Positions 45,268 to 52,797 of a DNA stretch of 64,000 nt are shown here, one piece after another. Numbering within the stretch: position 1 is the first letter of the stretch; each line of letters starts with the position of its first letter. The stretch is taken from contig NZ_CP040915.1 in assembly GCF_006352065.1 (NCBI RefSeq), positions 3,038,001 through 3,102,000 on the forward strand, in the 5' to 3' direction. This DNA comes from Georgenia yuyongxinii. GTDB lineage: Bacteria; Actinomycetota; Actinomycetes; Actinomycetales; Actinomycetaceae. The position numbers and the translations under genes were made by a program. A model generated the notes under the pieces. It saw only the letters and a program-made list of their open reading frames with translations, was not told the DNA's origin and did no database searches.

Positions 45268-45435
45268 CCGGCAGCCGCTCACGCCCCAACCCCCGGCAGC
45301 CGCTCACGCCCAACCCCCGGCAGCCGCTCACGCCCCACCCCCGGCAGCCGCTCACGCCCCAATCGCCGGCAGCCGTCCGGCCGGAGCCCCGGCAGCCGCT
45401 CACGCCCAAGCCCCGGCAGCCGCTCACGCCCAACC
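45268..45435. repeat. Tandem array of ~24-bp units, six good copies
   Basis: The core CCGGCAGCCGCTCACGCCC starts at 45268, 45293, 45317, 45341, 45389 and 45413, with a degenerate unit at 45366 and a partial one before the array (45241). Periods are 23-25 bp. Confidence 0.92.
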
Positions 45436-45539
45436 CCACCGGACCTCCCGGAAGGGTGCGCGAATGACGTCCCACCCAGATGCACGAATTTACGGAGCGG
45501 CGGCCCGGAGGAATAGCGGTCGGCCGTGCGAAACGCCCG

Positions 45540-46514
45540 TCAGTGCCCGGCTGCATCCTTGGGCGCAGCCGCTTCCTCGGTTGCGTCGGCCGTCTGTGCC
45601 CGCGCGGCGTCGTACAGGTCCGGCTCGAGGTAGATCTGCGCCTTGAGCGGCACCGCGGCACGCACCCGCTTCTCGGCCGCGTCGATCGCGGTGGCGATCT
45701 GCTCGGCGGTGGCGCCGGCGGGCACGGCAACCTTGGCGGCCACCAGCACATCGTCGGGACCCAGGTGCATCGTGCGCATGTGGATGACCCGCTCCACGCC
45801 GTCGCCCGGGATGGCCTCCTCGATGGCGCGGTGGTGCTCCGGCGCGGCGGACTCCCCGATCAGCATCGAGTACATCTCGATGGCCAGGAAGATCGCGATG
45901 ACAACGAGCAGCAGCCCGATGGCCGCCGACCCGACGGCGTCCCACCGGCCGTCGCCCGTCGCGAGCGTCATGCTCACGCCGAACAAGCCGAAGACCAGGC
46001 CGACGAGGGCGCCGAAGTCCTCCAGGAGGATGACGGGGATCTCCGGGGCACGGGACGCCTTGACGAACTCCATGAGCGAGTGTTTCCCGCGCACGGCGTT
46101 CGCTTCCTGGATCGCCACCCAGAACGACCGGGTCTCCAGCCCGATCGCGACCACCAGCACGGTGACCGGCACCCACTGCCACGCGGTGATGGGGTGCGGC
46201 TCTGCGAACTTGTGCCACGCCTCGTACAGCGCGAACAGGCCACCGACGGTAAACAGCACGATCGAGACGATGAAGGCGTAGACGTACCGGGCCCGCCCGT
46301 AGCCGAACTGGTGCACGTCAGACGCCCGGCGGGCGGCACGGCGACCGCCCACGAGGAGCAGCACCTGGTTGCCCGAGTCCGCCACCGAGTGGATCGCCTC
46401 GGCCAGCATCGAGCTCGACCCGGTCAGCAGGTACGCGACGAACTTCGAGATCGCGATCCCGACGTTGGCGGTCAGCGCCGCGATGATCGCCCGGGTGCCA
46501 CCACTGGCAGACAT
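45540..46514 (-). CDS. Cation diffusion facilitator (CDF) family transporter
   Basis: 324 residues with six membrane segments and a cytoplasmic C-terminal domain. The helix-2 metal site is MLAEAIHSVADSGNQVLLL (HxxxD), and HQFGYGRARYVYAF follows. The C-terminal domain (HMRTMHLGPDDVLVAAKVAVP) is of the dimerising type. Exports divalent cations such as Zn2+, Co2+ or Fe2+ in exchange for protons, and the metal is not predictable. A 76-bp gap separates it from the Trm112-like gene upstream on the same strand. Confidence 0.92.
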   Translation of the reverse strand: MSASGGTRAIIAALTANVGIAISKFVAYLLTGSSSMLAEAIHSVADSGNQVLLLVGGRRAARRASDVHQFGYGRARYVYAFIVSIVLFTVGGLFALYEAWHKFAEPHPITAWQWVPVTVLVVAIGLETRSFWVAIQEANAVRGKHSLMEFVKASRAPEIPVILLEDFGALVGLVFGLFGVSMTLATGDGRWDAVGSAAIGLLLVVIAIFLAIEMYSMLIGESAAPEHHRAIEEAIPGDGVERVIHMRTMHLGPDDVLVAAKVAVPAGATAEQIATAIDAAEKRVRAAVPLKAQIYLEPDLYDAARAQTADATEEAAAPKDAAGH

Positions 46515-46590
46515 GAACCACTCCCCTCGACGCGGACCGTCAAGGCCCGGGGCTCAGGCTAGTGGCACGGCGGGGAGTCGGCGCCTTGCG

Positions 46591-46824
46591 TCAGTCCTCG
46601 CTGGGGACCCGCTCGGCGTGGCGGGCCTCGGACTCGAGCAGGATCGGCACGCCGTCACGCACGGGGTAGGCCAGCGGGTTCACCTCGCTGGTGGAGACGA
46701 GCTCCGGCTGACCGTCGGGGCCGACGCCGTCGACCAGCTCCGCACCGGTGACCGGGCAGCGCAGGATCTGCCGCACCCACGGGTCGATCGCGAGGGTCTC
46801 GGTGTGGGCGACGTGCTCGTTCAT
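46591..46824 (-). CDS. Trm112-like small protein
   Basis: 77 residues. A Trm112/UPF0434 core (DPWVRQILRCPVTGAELV..., LAYPVRDGVPILLESEARHAE) with only one Cys of the usual zinc pair visible. Bacterial members are thought to assist methyltransferases or carry zinc, and the role is unsettled. CAGGAGAGA precedes ATG 46824. In mycobacteria a Trm112-type gene stands near the DUF3499 gene, as here. Confidence 0.88.
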   Translation of the reverse strand: MNEHVAHTETLAIDPWVRQILRCPVTGAELVDGVGPDGQPELVSTSEVNPLAYPVRDGVPILLESEARHAERVPSED

Positions 46825-46921
46825 GCCGGTCTCTCCTGCGGTCGGGGACCTCGCACAGGTTGAGGCGACGGTCGCGGTGCGGGACGAGCCTACCGTCCGG
46901 GGCGCCGCGAGCCGGAAGCCG

Positions 46922-47335
46922 TTACTCGGCCTCGCCCTGCAGCACCCGCAGGTGTCCACGGCGGGCGATCTCGCCGTCGGCCAGGGGCTCGGGCAGGTGG
47001 TGTGTGACCGGGGCGGGGGCGGCGGAGCCCGGCCGCTTAGCGGGCACGGCGGGCTGCGGCCTGGCCCGGGAGGCCTCGCGGACGGCGTCGGCCAGGGCGA
47101 CCAGATCGTCGTTGGAGGGGCTGGCGGGCTTGAACTCGGTGGCCAGCCGCACGACGTCCCAGCCGCGCGGCACGGTCAGGCGCTCGGCGTGCACGTCGCA
47201 CAGGTCGTACGCGTGCGGCTCGACCGTGGTCGAGAGCGGGCCGAGGACCACCGTGGAATCGGCGTAGACGTACGTGAGGGTGGCCACGGCGGCTCGATCG
47301 CAGGCGGACCTGCTGCACTGGCGGACGGCTCTCAC
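46922..47335 (-). CDS. DUF3499 family protein
   Basis: About 137 residues. The conserved N-terminus RQCSRSACDRAAVATLTYVYADSTVVLGPL and EPHAYDLCDVHAERLTVPRGWDVVRL place four Cys/His as a probable zinc-binding site. GTG 47335 gives the start usual for the family, and longer frames upstream are not conserved-looking. Function unknown. It is found beside the metallopeptidase-like gene across actinobacteria. Confidence 0.88.
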   Translation of the reverse strand: MRAVRQCSRSACDRAAVATLTYVYADSTVVLGPLSTTVEPHAYDLCDVHAERLTVPRGWDVVRLATEFKPASPSNDDLVALADAVREASRARPQPAVPAKRPGSAAPAPVTHHLPEPLADGEIARRGHLRVLQGEAE

Positions 47336-47519
47336 GACAGTCGACGCTACATCGTTCCGCGCCCCGTCCGGCGCACCCACGCCGTGAGAGCCGTTACCCC
47401 GGACGGTGGTCGTCGGCAACCGGAGCGTCGACGGTGCCGTCGCCAGGACGCGGGTCCCGGCCCCGCCCTCACCCGGGATGCGGCGCGATGCGAACGGCCG
47501 CGTCGATTAGCCTCGGGGG

Positions 47520-47984
47520 ATGCCCGACGCCGACCCACCCTTGCCCGCACTGCCCGTGCGGCGTCCGGCGCGCCGGCGTGACCGGCACGGCCGGGGCCTG
47601 CGGGGCCCGCTCATCCCGCCCTCGCTCCCGGGCTGGCGCACCCGCGCAGACCGGTTCGACGACGTCGTGCTGCGCGCCGTACGGCGGCTCGAGCGCCGGT
47701 GGGCGAAGCAGCTCGACGGGGTGGAGTTCGCCGTCGAGGAGGTTCCGCCGTCGGACCCGGCGCCGTGGGAGCACCGCACGGTGGTGCTGGGGCGCTACTT
47801 CCCCGCCGACCCGGCCGCCGGGCTGGCGCACCGGATCGTCGTGTACCGCCGGCCCGTGCTGGCGCGCTGCGAGGACGAGGAGGACGTCGAGGGGCTCGTG
47901 CGCGTCGTGCTCGTGGAGCAGGTTGCGGGCATGCTGGGTCGGGCACCTGAGGACGTCGACCCTGAGTACCCCGTCGAGGACTGA
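47520..47984 (+). CDS. Zincin_1-family (metallopeptidase-like) protein lacking HExxH
   Basis: 154 residues, Arg-rich at the N-terminus, then the minimal metalloprotease-like fold (FDDVVLRAVRRLERRW, VEFAVEEVPP, IVVYRRPVLARCEDEEDVEGLVRVVLVEQVAGMLG). The position of HExxH is occupied by VEQVAGMLG, so no zinc ligand is visible and the enzyme is probably inactive as a protease. Divergent from DUF3499, as usual in actinobacteria. Confidence 0.82.
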   Translation: MPDADPPLPALPVRRPARRRDRHGRGLRGPLIPPSLPGWRTRADRFDDVVLRAVRRLERRWAKQLDGVEFAVEEVPPSDPAPWEHRTVVLGRYFPADPAAGLAHRIVVYRRPVLARCEDEEDVEGLVRVVLVEQVAGMLGRAPEDVDPEYPVED

Positions 47985-48159
47985 CAGCCAGAACGAATAG
48001 CCAAGGTCGACCCATCGGTGGTCATCAGCGGCTAATATCGGGCACACCTTTCGTGCAGAAGGCGTCCTAATCACGCGCAGCCGCCGATCGGGACAAGGAG
48101 CTGTTCTCGGACGGAAATCCGGGGTCAGCCATGCCTACGCAACAGCCCGGGGAGGCGAC

Positions 48160-48810
48160 ATGACGGACCGCCCGTCGCAGCCCGCGATCGAGCGGTGGGG
48201 CGCCCCCCTCAATCTGGCGACGACGGCGGTGCTCGCCATGCACGGCCGCGGCCAGAGCGTTGCGGACATGCGTCGGTTCACCCAGCGCGTCGCCGAGCCG
48301 CGCGCGGCCTACTTCGCGCCGGTCGCGCCGGAGGGCTTCTGGTTCCCGGGCGCGCTCACCGACCCGATCGAGCTCAACCAGCCCGACCTGGACGACGCGC
48401 TGGAGATGGTCGAGCTCGCGCTGACCCAGATCACCCGCTCAGGTTTCGCGCCGGCGCGCACGGTCATGCTCGGCTTCTGTCAAGGGGCGAGCGTGCTCGC
48501 CCACCACCTCGTCGCGGCGCGGTTCTCCTACGCCGGGGCCGTGCTGCTCGCCGGCGGCTACCTCGGCCCGCGCGGCACCATGGCGCCCGCCGAGGGCCGC
48601 TGGGACGACCGGCCCGTGTTCCTGGGGCTGGCCGAGGACGACCCGACGGTGCCCATGCACCGCGCGGAGGAGACCGCCGACGCGCTGTGGATGCGCGGCG
48701 CGGACGTCGAGCTGCGGGTCTACCCCGGCGACGAGCACACGATCAACGAGGACGAGACCATCGCGACCCGGCAGCTGCTCGCGCGGGTGCGCGGGGACCT
48801 GGCGGCGTAG
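48160..48810 (+). CDS. Alpha/beta hydrolase, phospholipase/carboxylesterase type
   Basis: 216 residues. The oxyanion/nucleophile elbow is GFCQGA (~residue 107), with Cys in place of the family's usual Ser, as in dienelactone hydrolase. The acid is probably Asp in AEDDPTVP and the base His in GDEHTIN. MHGRGQS near the N-terminus replaces the common LHGxG. GGGGAGG precedes ATG 48160. Substrate unknown. Its 3' end is duplicated just downstream. Confidence 0.87.
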   Translation: MTDRPSQPAIERWGAPLNLATTAVLAMHGRGQSVADMRRFTQRVAEPRAAYFAPVAPEGFWFPGALTDPIELNQPDLDDALEMVELALTQITRSGFAPARTVMLGFCQGASVLAHHLVAARFSYAGAVLLAGGYLGPRGTMAPAEGRWDDRPVFLGLAEDDPTVPMHRAEETADALWMRGADVELRVYPGDEHTINEDETIATRQLLARVRGDLAA

Positions 48811-48842
48811 GCCCGCGGGTGCGCGGGGACCTGGCGGCGTAG
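48782..48842. repeat. 29-bp direct duplication of the hydrolase 3' end
   Basis: Positions 48782-48810 (last codons and stop, starting CGCGGGTGCGCGGGGACC) are repeated exactly at 48814-48842, three bases apart. A recent tandem duplication that leaves the first stop in place. Confidence 0.95.
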
Positions 48843-48916
48843 CGGCGCGCCGGCGGCTAGGTGCCTCACGGCAAGGTGCGTAGCCGCGCCGACCGGCACG
48901 GGAGCACAATGCCGGT

Positions 48917-49702
48917 ATGACGGCGGACGCGGCCGGGCACGCCTGGCCTCCCGACGACGCCTCCCGGCTCACCGACGCGCAGAAGTCCCTGCGGGCGCAG
49001 ATGCTCGCGACCGAGCACTGGAGCCTTCTGGCCTCTCGCAGCACCACGCAGAGCGAGGTGCTCACTCGTATCGCGATCTTCCTGACCCTCGTCTCCGCGG
49101 GGCTCGTGACGCTCGGCGTGCTCGGCAACGCCACGCAGTTTCGCGGCTGGTTCGGCGGTGCCGCGCTCGGCGTGCTGCTCCTGCTCGTGCTGCTCGGGCT
49201 CATCACGCTGCTCCGCGTCTACAACGTCGCGACCGAGGACCTGATGTACGTCCTCGCCATGAATCGTCTCCGGGGCGCCTATCTCGACCTCGACCCGGGG
49301 CTCGAGCGGTACTTCCTGATGTCCGCGGACGACGACCGGCTGGGCGCCGAGCGCACGTACCACTACTTCTTCAGCCGCGGCGCGAGTCACATGTTCGCGA
49401 GCTCGATGATGGTCATCACGGTCGTGACCGCCGTGGTCACCGGGCTGTTCGCCGGCAGCCTGGCGGTCGCGCTCGGCGGCGCGGTGGTGGTTGCCCTGGC
49501 GATCGGCACCATCGCCGGAGTGGTCTTGTTCGTGGGATTCCTGATGCGCGGGTACCGCCTGTATCTCCGGTCGTACGCGTCGCACGTCCCGCTTCGGCAG
49601 ACCCGGCCCCCAGCCCGGCATGAGCAAGCCGACGAGCCGACCAACCAGCCGCCCCCTCCGCCTGACCGCCGGCCCTTCTCTTCCAGCTCGACCACGGCGT
49701 AG
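48917..49702 (+). CDS. Hypothetical four-segment membrane protein
   Basis: 261 residues. A hydrophilic N-terminus, a pair of membrane helices (~50-100), a cytoplasmic stretch of about 55 residues (LRRVY... LDLDPGLERYFLMSADDD), a second pair (~160-210) and a Pro/Ser-rich tail. I do not recognise the family. The layout of two helix pairs around a soluble loop is reminiscent of SLATT-type membrane proteins, without motif support. Followed after 93 bp by the phosphatase. Confidence 0.75.
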   Translation: MTADAAGHAWPPDDASRLTDAQKSLRAQMLATEHWSLLASRSTTQSEVLTRIAIFLTLVSAGLVTLGVLGNATQFRGWFGGAALGVLLLLVLLGLITLLRVYNVATEDLMYVLAMNRLRGAYLDLDPGLERYFLMSADDDRLGAERTYHYFFSRGASHMFASSMMVITVVTAVVTGLFAGSLAVALGGAVVVALAIGTIAGVVLFVGFLMRGYRLYLRSYASHVPLRQTRPPARHEQADEPTNQPPPPPDRRPFSSSSTTA

Positions 49703-49795
49703 CCTCGACGGCGTCCGCACCCGGCTCGACCGGAAGGACCCGGCTCGACCGCACGGACCGACCCCTGACCACAGCAGCTCATCGGGACGGCAACC

Positions 49796-51076
49796 ATGGC
49801 ACTAAGAGGAACCTCGCGCACCGGCCTGCTATACGCCGGAGCCGTCGTCGGCGCCGTCGCGCTCGGGCTCGCCGGCACCGGCGGCTCATCCGGGGACGAC
49901 GAACACGGTGGCGGCCACCACCACGACCGCGCGCGCAACGTCATCTTCATCCAGGGCGACGGCATGGGGATCGCCCACCGCGAGCTGATCCGGCTGGCCA
50001 CGCTCGGCAAGGACGGGCAGCTGGCGATGGACTCTCTGCGCTTCGCGGGGTGGACGCACACCGACTCGGTCGACCCCGAGGAGGCCGTGACCGACTCGGC
50101 CGCCGGCGCCACGGCATTCGCCACCGGTGTGCGCACCTACAACGGTGCCATCGGGGTGGACGCGGACGGCCACCCGGTCCCAACGCTCCTCGAGCACGCC
50201 CGCGACCTGGGCAAGGCGACCGGCCTCGTGACGACGGCGCAGGTCACCGATGCGACGCCCGCGGCCTTCGGCGCCCATGTCCCCGACCGCGGCGACCACA
50301 GCGAGATCGCCCGGCAGTACATCGAGGAGTCCCGCCCCGACGTCATCCTCGGCGGCGGCGAGGACTGGTGGTTCCCGGCCGGCGACCCGGGCGCCTGGCC
50401 GGACCACCCGGACGAGGACGCCACCGAGGAGAGCCGGAGCACGCACGGCAACCTCGTCGAACAGGCCCAGCACAAAGGCTATGAGTACGTCAGCACCGCC
50501 GAGGAGCTCAAGAAGGCCGACGGCGACCGGCTGCTCGGGCTCTTCGCCAACCAGGAGATGTTCCAGCAGGCCAACGAGGGCGAGGGTGACGTGTACGCCC
50601 CGCCCGTGCCGCTGATGGACATGGCTGCGAAGGCGCTCGACGTCCTCTCCGAGGACCGCGACGGGTTCTTCCTCCTCATCGAGGAGGAGGCCATCGACGA
50701 GATGGCGCACAACAGCAACACCGCGCTGACCATCAAGTCCGGGCAGGCGCTGGACGAGACGGTCGCGATGGTTCTGGACTTCGCCAAGCACCACCGCGGC
50801 ACCCTCGTGCTCGTCGTCGGCGACCACGAGACCGGCGGCCTCGCGATCGAGAACGTCGACGCCGAGGACGAGTCCGGCGAGGGTCAGAGCGCCGAGGACG
50901 GGCCGTTCCCGCTCGCGGGCAGCGACCTGGAGTTCACGGTGGACTGGACCAGCGGCGCGCACACCGGCGCGGCCACCCCGCTCACCGCGGAAGGCCCGCA
51001 CGCCGTCGAGCTGGCAAGGTCCCAACCCAACACCGCGGTCTTCGACGTGCTGCTGGAGGCGATGCGCGGGCACTGA
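49796..51076 (+). CDS. Alkaline phosphatase, PhoA family, exported
   Basis: 426 residues. An N-terminal hydrophobic segment (LLYAGAVVGAVALGLAG) exports or anchors the enzyme. Metal/active residues of the PhoA family are visible: IFIQGDGMG (metal Asp), catalytic Ser in VTDSAAGATAFATG, EEEAIDEMAHN (metal Asp/His), VVGDHETGG and WTSGAHTGA. It would release phosphate from monoesters outside the cell. Convergent with the DUF5719 gene. Confidence 0.93.
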   Translation: MALRGTSRTGLLYAGAVVGAVALGLAGTGGSSGDDEHGGGHHHDRARNVIFIQGDGMGIAHRELIRLATLGKDGQLAMDSLRFAGWTHTDSVDPEEAVTDSAAGATAFATGVRTYNGAIGVDADGHPVPTLLEHARDLGKATGLVTTAQVTDATPAAFGAHVPDRGDHSEIARQYIEESRPDVILGGGEDWWFPAGDPGAWPDHPDEDATEESRSTHGNLVEQAQHKGYEYVSTAEELKKADGDRLLGLFANQEMFQQANEGEGDVYAPPVPLMDMAAKALDVLSEDRDGFFLLIEEEAIDEMAHNSNTALTIKSGQALDETVAMVLDFAKHHRGTLVLVVGDHETGGLAIENVDAEDESGEGQSAEDGPFPLAGSDLEFTVDWTSGAHTGAATPLTAEGPHAVELARSQPNTAVFDVLLEAMRGH

Positions 51077-51123
51077 GCCCGATCAGTGGTGGCGGCCGCG
51101 GGGCCGTCTGCGTCGTCTGCGGG

Positions 51124-52797
51124 TCAGCGCACGTCCACCCGCACCGCCCGCTCGGCGTGCGGGTCGGCCACCGTGGGCAGCACGGAGATCAGCTCACCGT
51201 CGGGCGCCTGGACGGTGAGGACGACGGCGGCCACCACACCGTCGGCGGCGCTGAGCTGGACGGCGGCGACGGCGCCGCCCAGGTCCCCCACCGGCGTCGC
51301 GACCGTGGCCTCGGCCGGGACCGTCACGGTCACCGGCTCGCCGCGCGCGCCGGCCCGGGTGGTGGGCACGAGCTCGACGTCGACCGGTACCTCGGCGGGG
51401 TTGCTCAGCGTCACCGTGGCCGTCTCGACGAGCTCGCCCAGAGCCGGCACGGGCAGGATCCCGGTGGTGCGCGGCTCCGCGGCGGCCGTCCAGGCCCGGT
51501 CCACCGGGGCGACGTCCGGGTCCAGCTCGCCCGGCGTGCCGGTGCGGGCGAGCACGACCGCGCCGGTGACCGGCCGGTCGGCCTCGATGCTGACGGCGTA
51601 GGCGCCCGGCGCGATCCCGGCCAGGGACAGGTCGAGGACGACGCCCGGGTCGAGAGCGACCGCCTCGGCGCCGGGCAGCTCCGTCGCGCCGTCGGGCCCG
51701 AGGAGCCGGACCTTGGCGGTGGCGACCTCCTCGCCGGGGTTGACGAGCCGCACGGCGGAGGTGGCGGCGTCGTCGAGGTTGGTCTCGCCGAGCAGCACCC
51801 CGGGGATGGTCAGGGCGAGGGCGGGCGCGGTGGCGGGCGCGACGACGTCGACCCCGGCGGGCACGAAGCCTTTGAGCCGGAGGTCCTGGACCGCGGCGGT
51901 CACCTCGCCGCCGGCGGCGTCCACGCGCAGGGCGAGGCGGGGGTCGCCGGTCAGGGCGCCTTCGAGGAGGACGGCGGTCTGCGCGCCGGGCGCGATCACG
52001 ATGCCGGTGAGCAGGGGTGCCTGGGCGACCCCGAGGGAGGTCCACGCGGTCACGTTGACGGTGGCGGGGGTGCGGCCGGGGTTGGTGAGGACGAGCTGGG
52101 CGCTGGCGCCGGGCTCGGTGGCGCCGCCGACGAGCCAGGTAGTAGTCGCGGGGGTCTGGCAGGCGGTGGCGCTCAGGCCGCGCAGGTCACCGCCGGTGGT
52201 GCGGGCGAGGGTGGCGCCGGCGAGCAGGGCGCTGGTCTCGCCGGCGGGCTGGGCCTGGACGATCGCGCTGCCGGTCGCGTCGGTGCGCAGCACGCGGGAG
52301 TCCCCGGCGGGCTGGAGCTCCTGGGACGCGCCACCCAGGGGTATGTACGCGGCCTCGGCGGCGGGTGCGTCGCCGCGCGGCAGGGTGAGCAGCTCGGTGC
52401 GGGTGGTGGGGGTGACGTCGGCCTGGCCCAGGGTGGGGTCGACCGCCATGCCGTGCCCGCTCGTGGGCGTGGGCGGCCCGGCGCAGACCACGGTGACGGG
52501 ACCGGCGGGCACATCGACGAGCGGGGCGGGCACGGCGGTGGCGTCGGCGGGGGCGTAGTACTGCCCGGCGACGACGGCGCCCGCGGCGGCGGCGAGGAGC
52601 AGGACCGCGGAGGTGGTGGTGCCGATGCGCCGCAGGGCCCTCGTGCTGCGCTTGGGGCGCGAGCCCGTAGTGGGCCGCGAGATGTCATCTTCTCCGCGGG
52701 CGCTCTCCCGCGAGATGTCATCTTCTCCGCCAGATGTCATGACATCTCGCGGAGAAGATGACATCTCGCCACCCTTGTTGGAGTTGGGGTTGGTCAC
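51124..52797 (-). CDS. DUF5719 family secreted/membrane-anchored protein with palindromic-element peptide
   Basis: 557 residues. The short N-terminus (VTNPNSNKGG) is followed by residues 11-29 (EMSSSPRDVMTSGGEDDIS) and a half repeat (GEDDIS, 35-40), both encoded by palindromic elements. Then come a basic stretch, one membrane helix (TTTSAVLLLAAAAGAVVAG) and a large extracytoplasmic beta-rich region with repeated Ala/Val/Thr modules, as in DUF5719. GTG 52797 overlaps the stop of the giant GT2 gene (GTGA) and GGGAGG stands before it, favouring translation through the element. Function unknown. Its constant partner is the GT2 gene. Confidence 0.88.
   Translation of the reverse strand: MTNPNSNKGGEMSSSPRDVMTSGGEDDISRESARGEDDISRPTTGSRPKRSTRALRRIGTTTSAVLLLAAAAGAVVAGQYYAPADATAVPAPLVDVPAGPVTVVCAGPPTPTSGHGMAVDPTLGQADVTPTTRTELLTLPRGDAPAAEAAYIPLGGASQELQPAGDSRVLRTDATGSAIVQAQPAGETSALLAGATLARTTGGDLRGLSATACQTPATTTWLVGGATEPGASAQLVLTNPGRTPATVNVTAWTSLGVAQAPLLTGIVIAPGAQTAVLLEGALTGDPRLALRVDAAGGEVTAAVQDLRLKGFVPAGVDVVAPATAPALALTIPGVLLGETNLDDAATSAVRLVNPGEEVATAKVRLLGPDGATELPGAEAVALDPGVVLDLSLAGIAPGAYAVSIEADRPVTGAVVLARTGTPGELDPDVAPVDRAWTAAAEPRTTGILPVPALGELVETATVTLSNPAEVPVDVELVPTTRAGARGEPVTVTVPAEATVATPVGDLGGAVAAVQLSAADGVVAAVVLTVQAPDGELISVLPTVADPHAERAVRVDVR
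52678..52768. repeat. Palindromic element in DUF5719 gene: full copy plus half copy (copy 3)
   Basis: The full copy 52711-52768 has a single mismatched base pair (52731/52748). A half copy (CGAGATGTCATCTTCTCCGC, 52678-52697) lies 12 bases away in the same direction as the full copy's left arm. Both are in frame in the minus-strand gene. Confidence 0.95.

Larger units (their letters stand above)
44681..45539. other. Repeat-filled intergenic region
   Basis: About 860 bp holding three separate tandem or palindromic repeat classes (listed individually) and no credible gene. The open frames here are made of repeat units on either strand. Confidence 0.7.

Noticed and set aside
44841-45435. CRISPR-like arrays
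   Set aside because: Units follow each other directly (20-25 bp period) with no unique spacers, and no cas genes are present.
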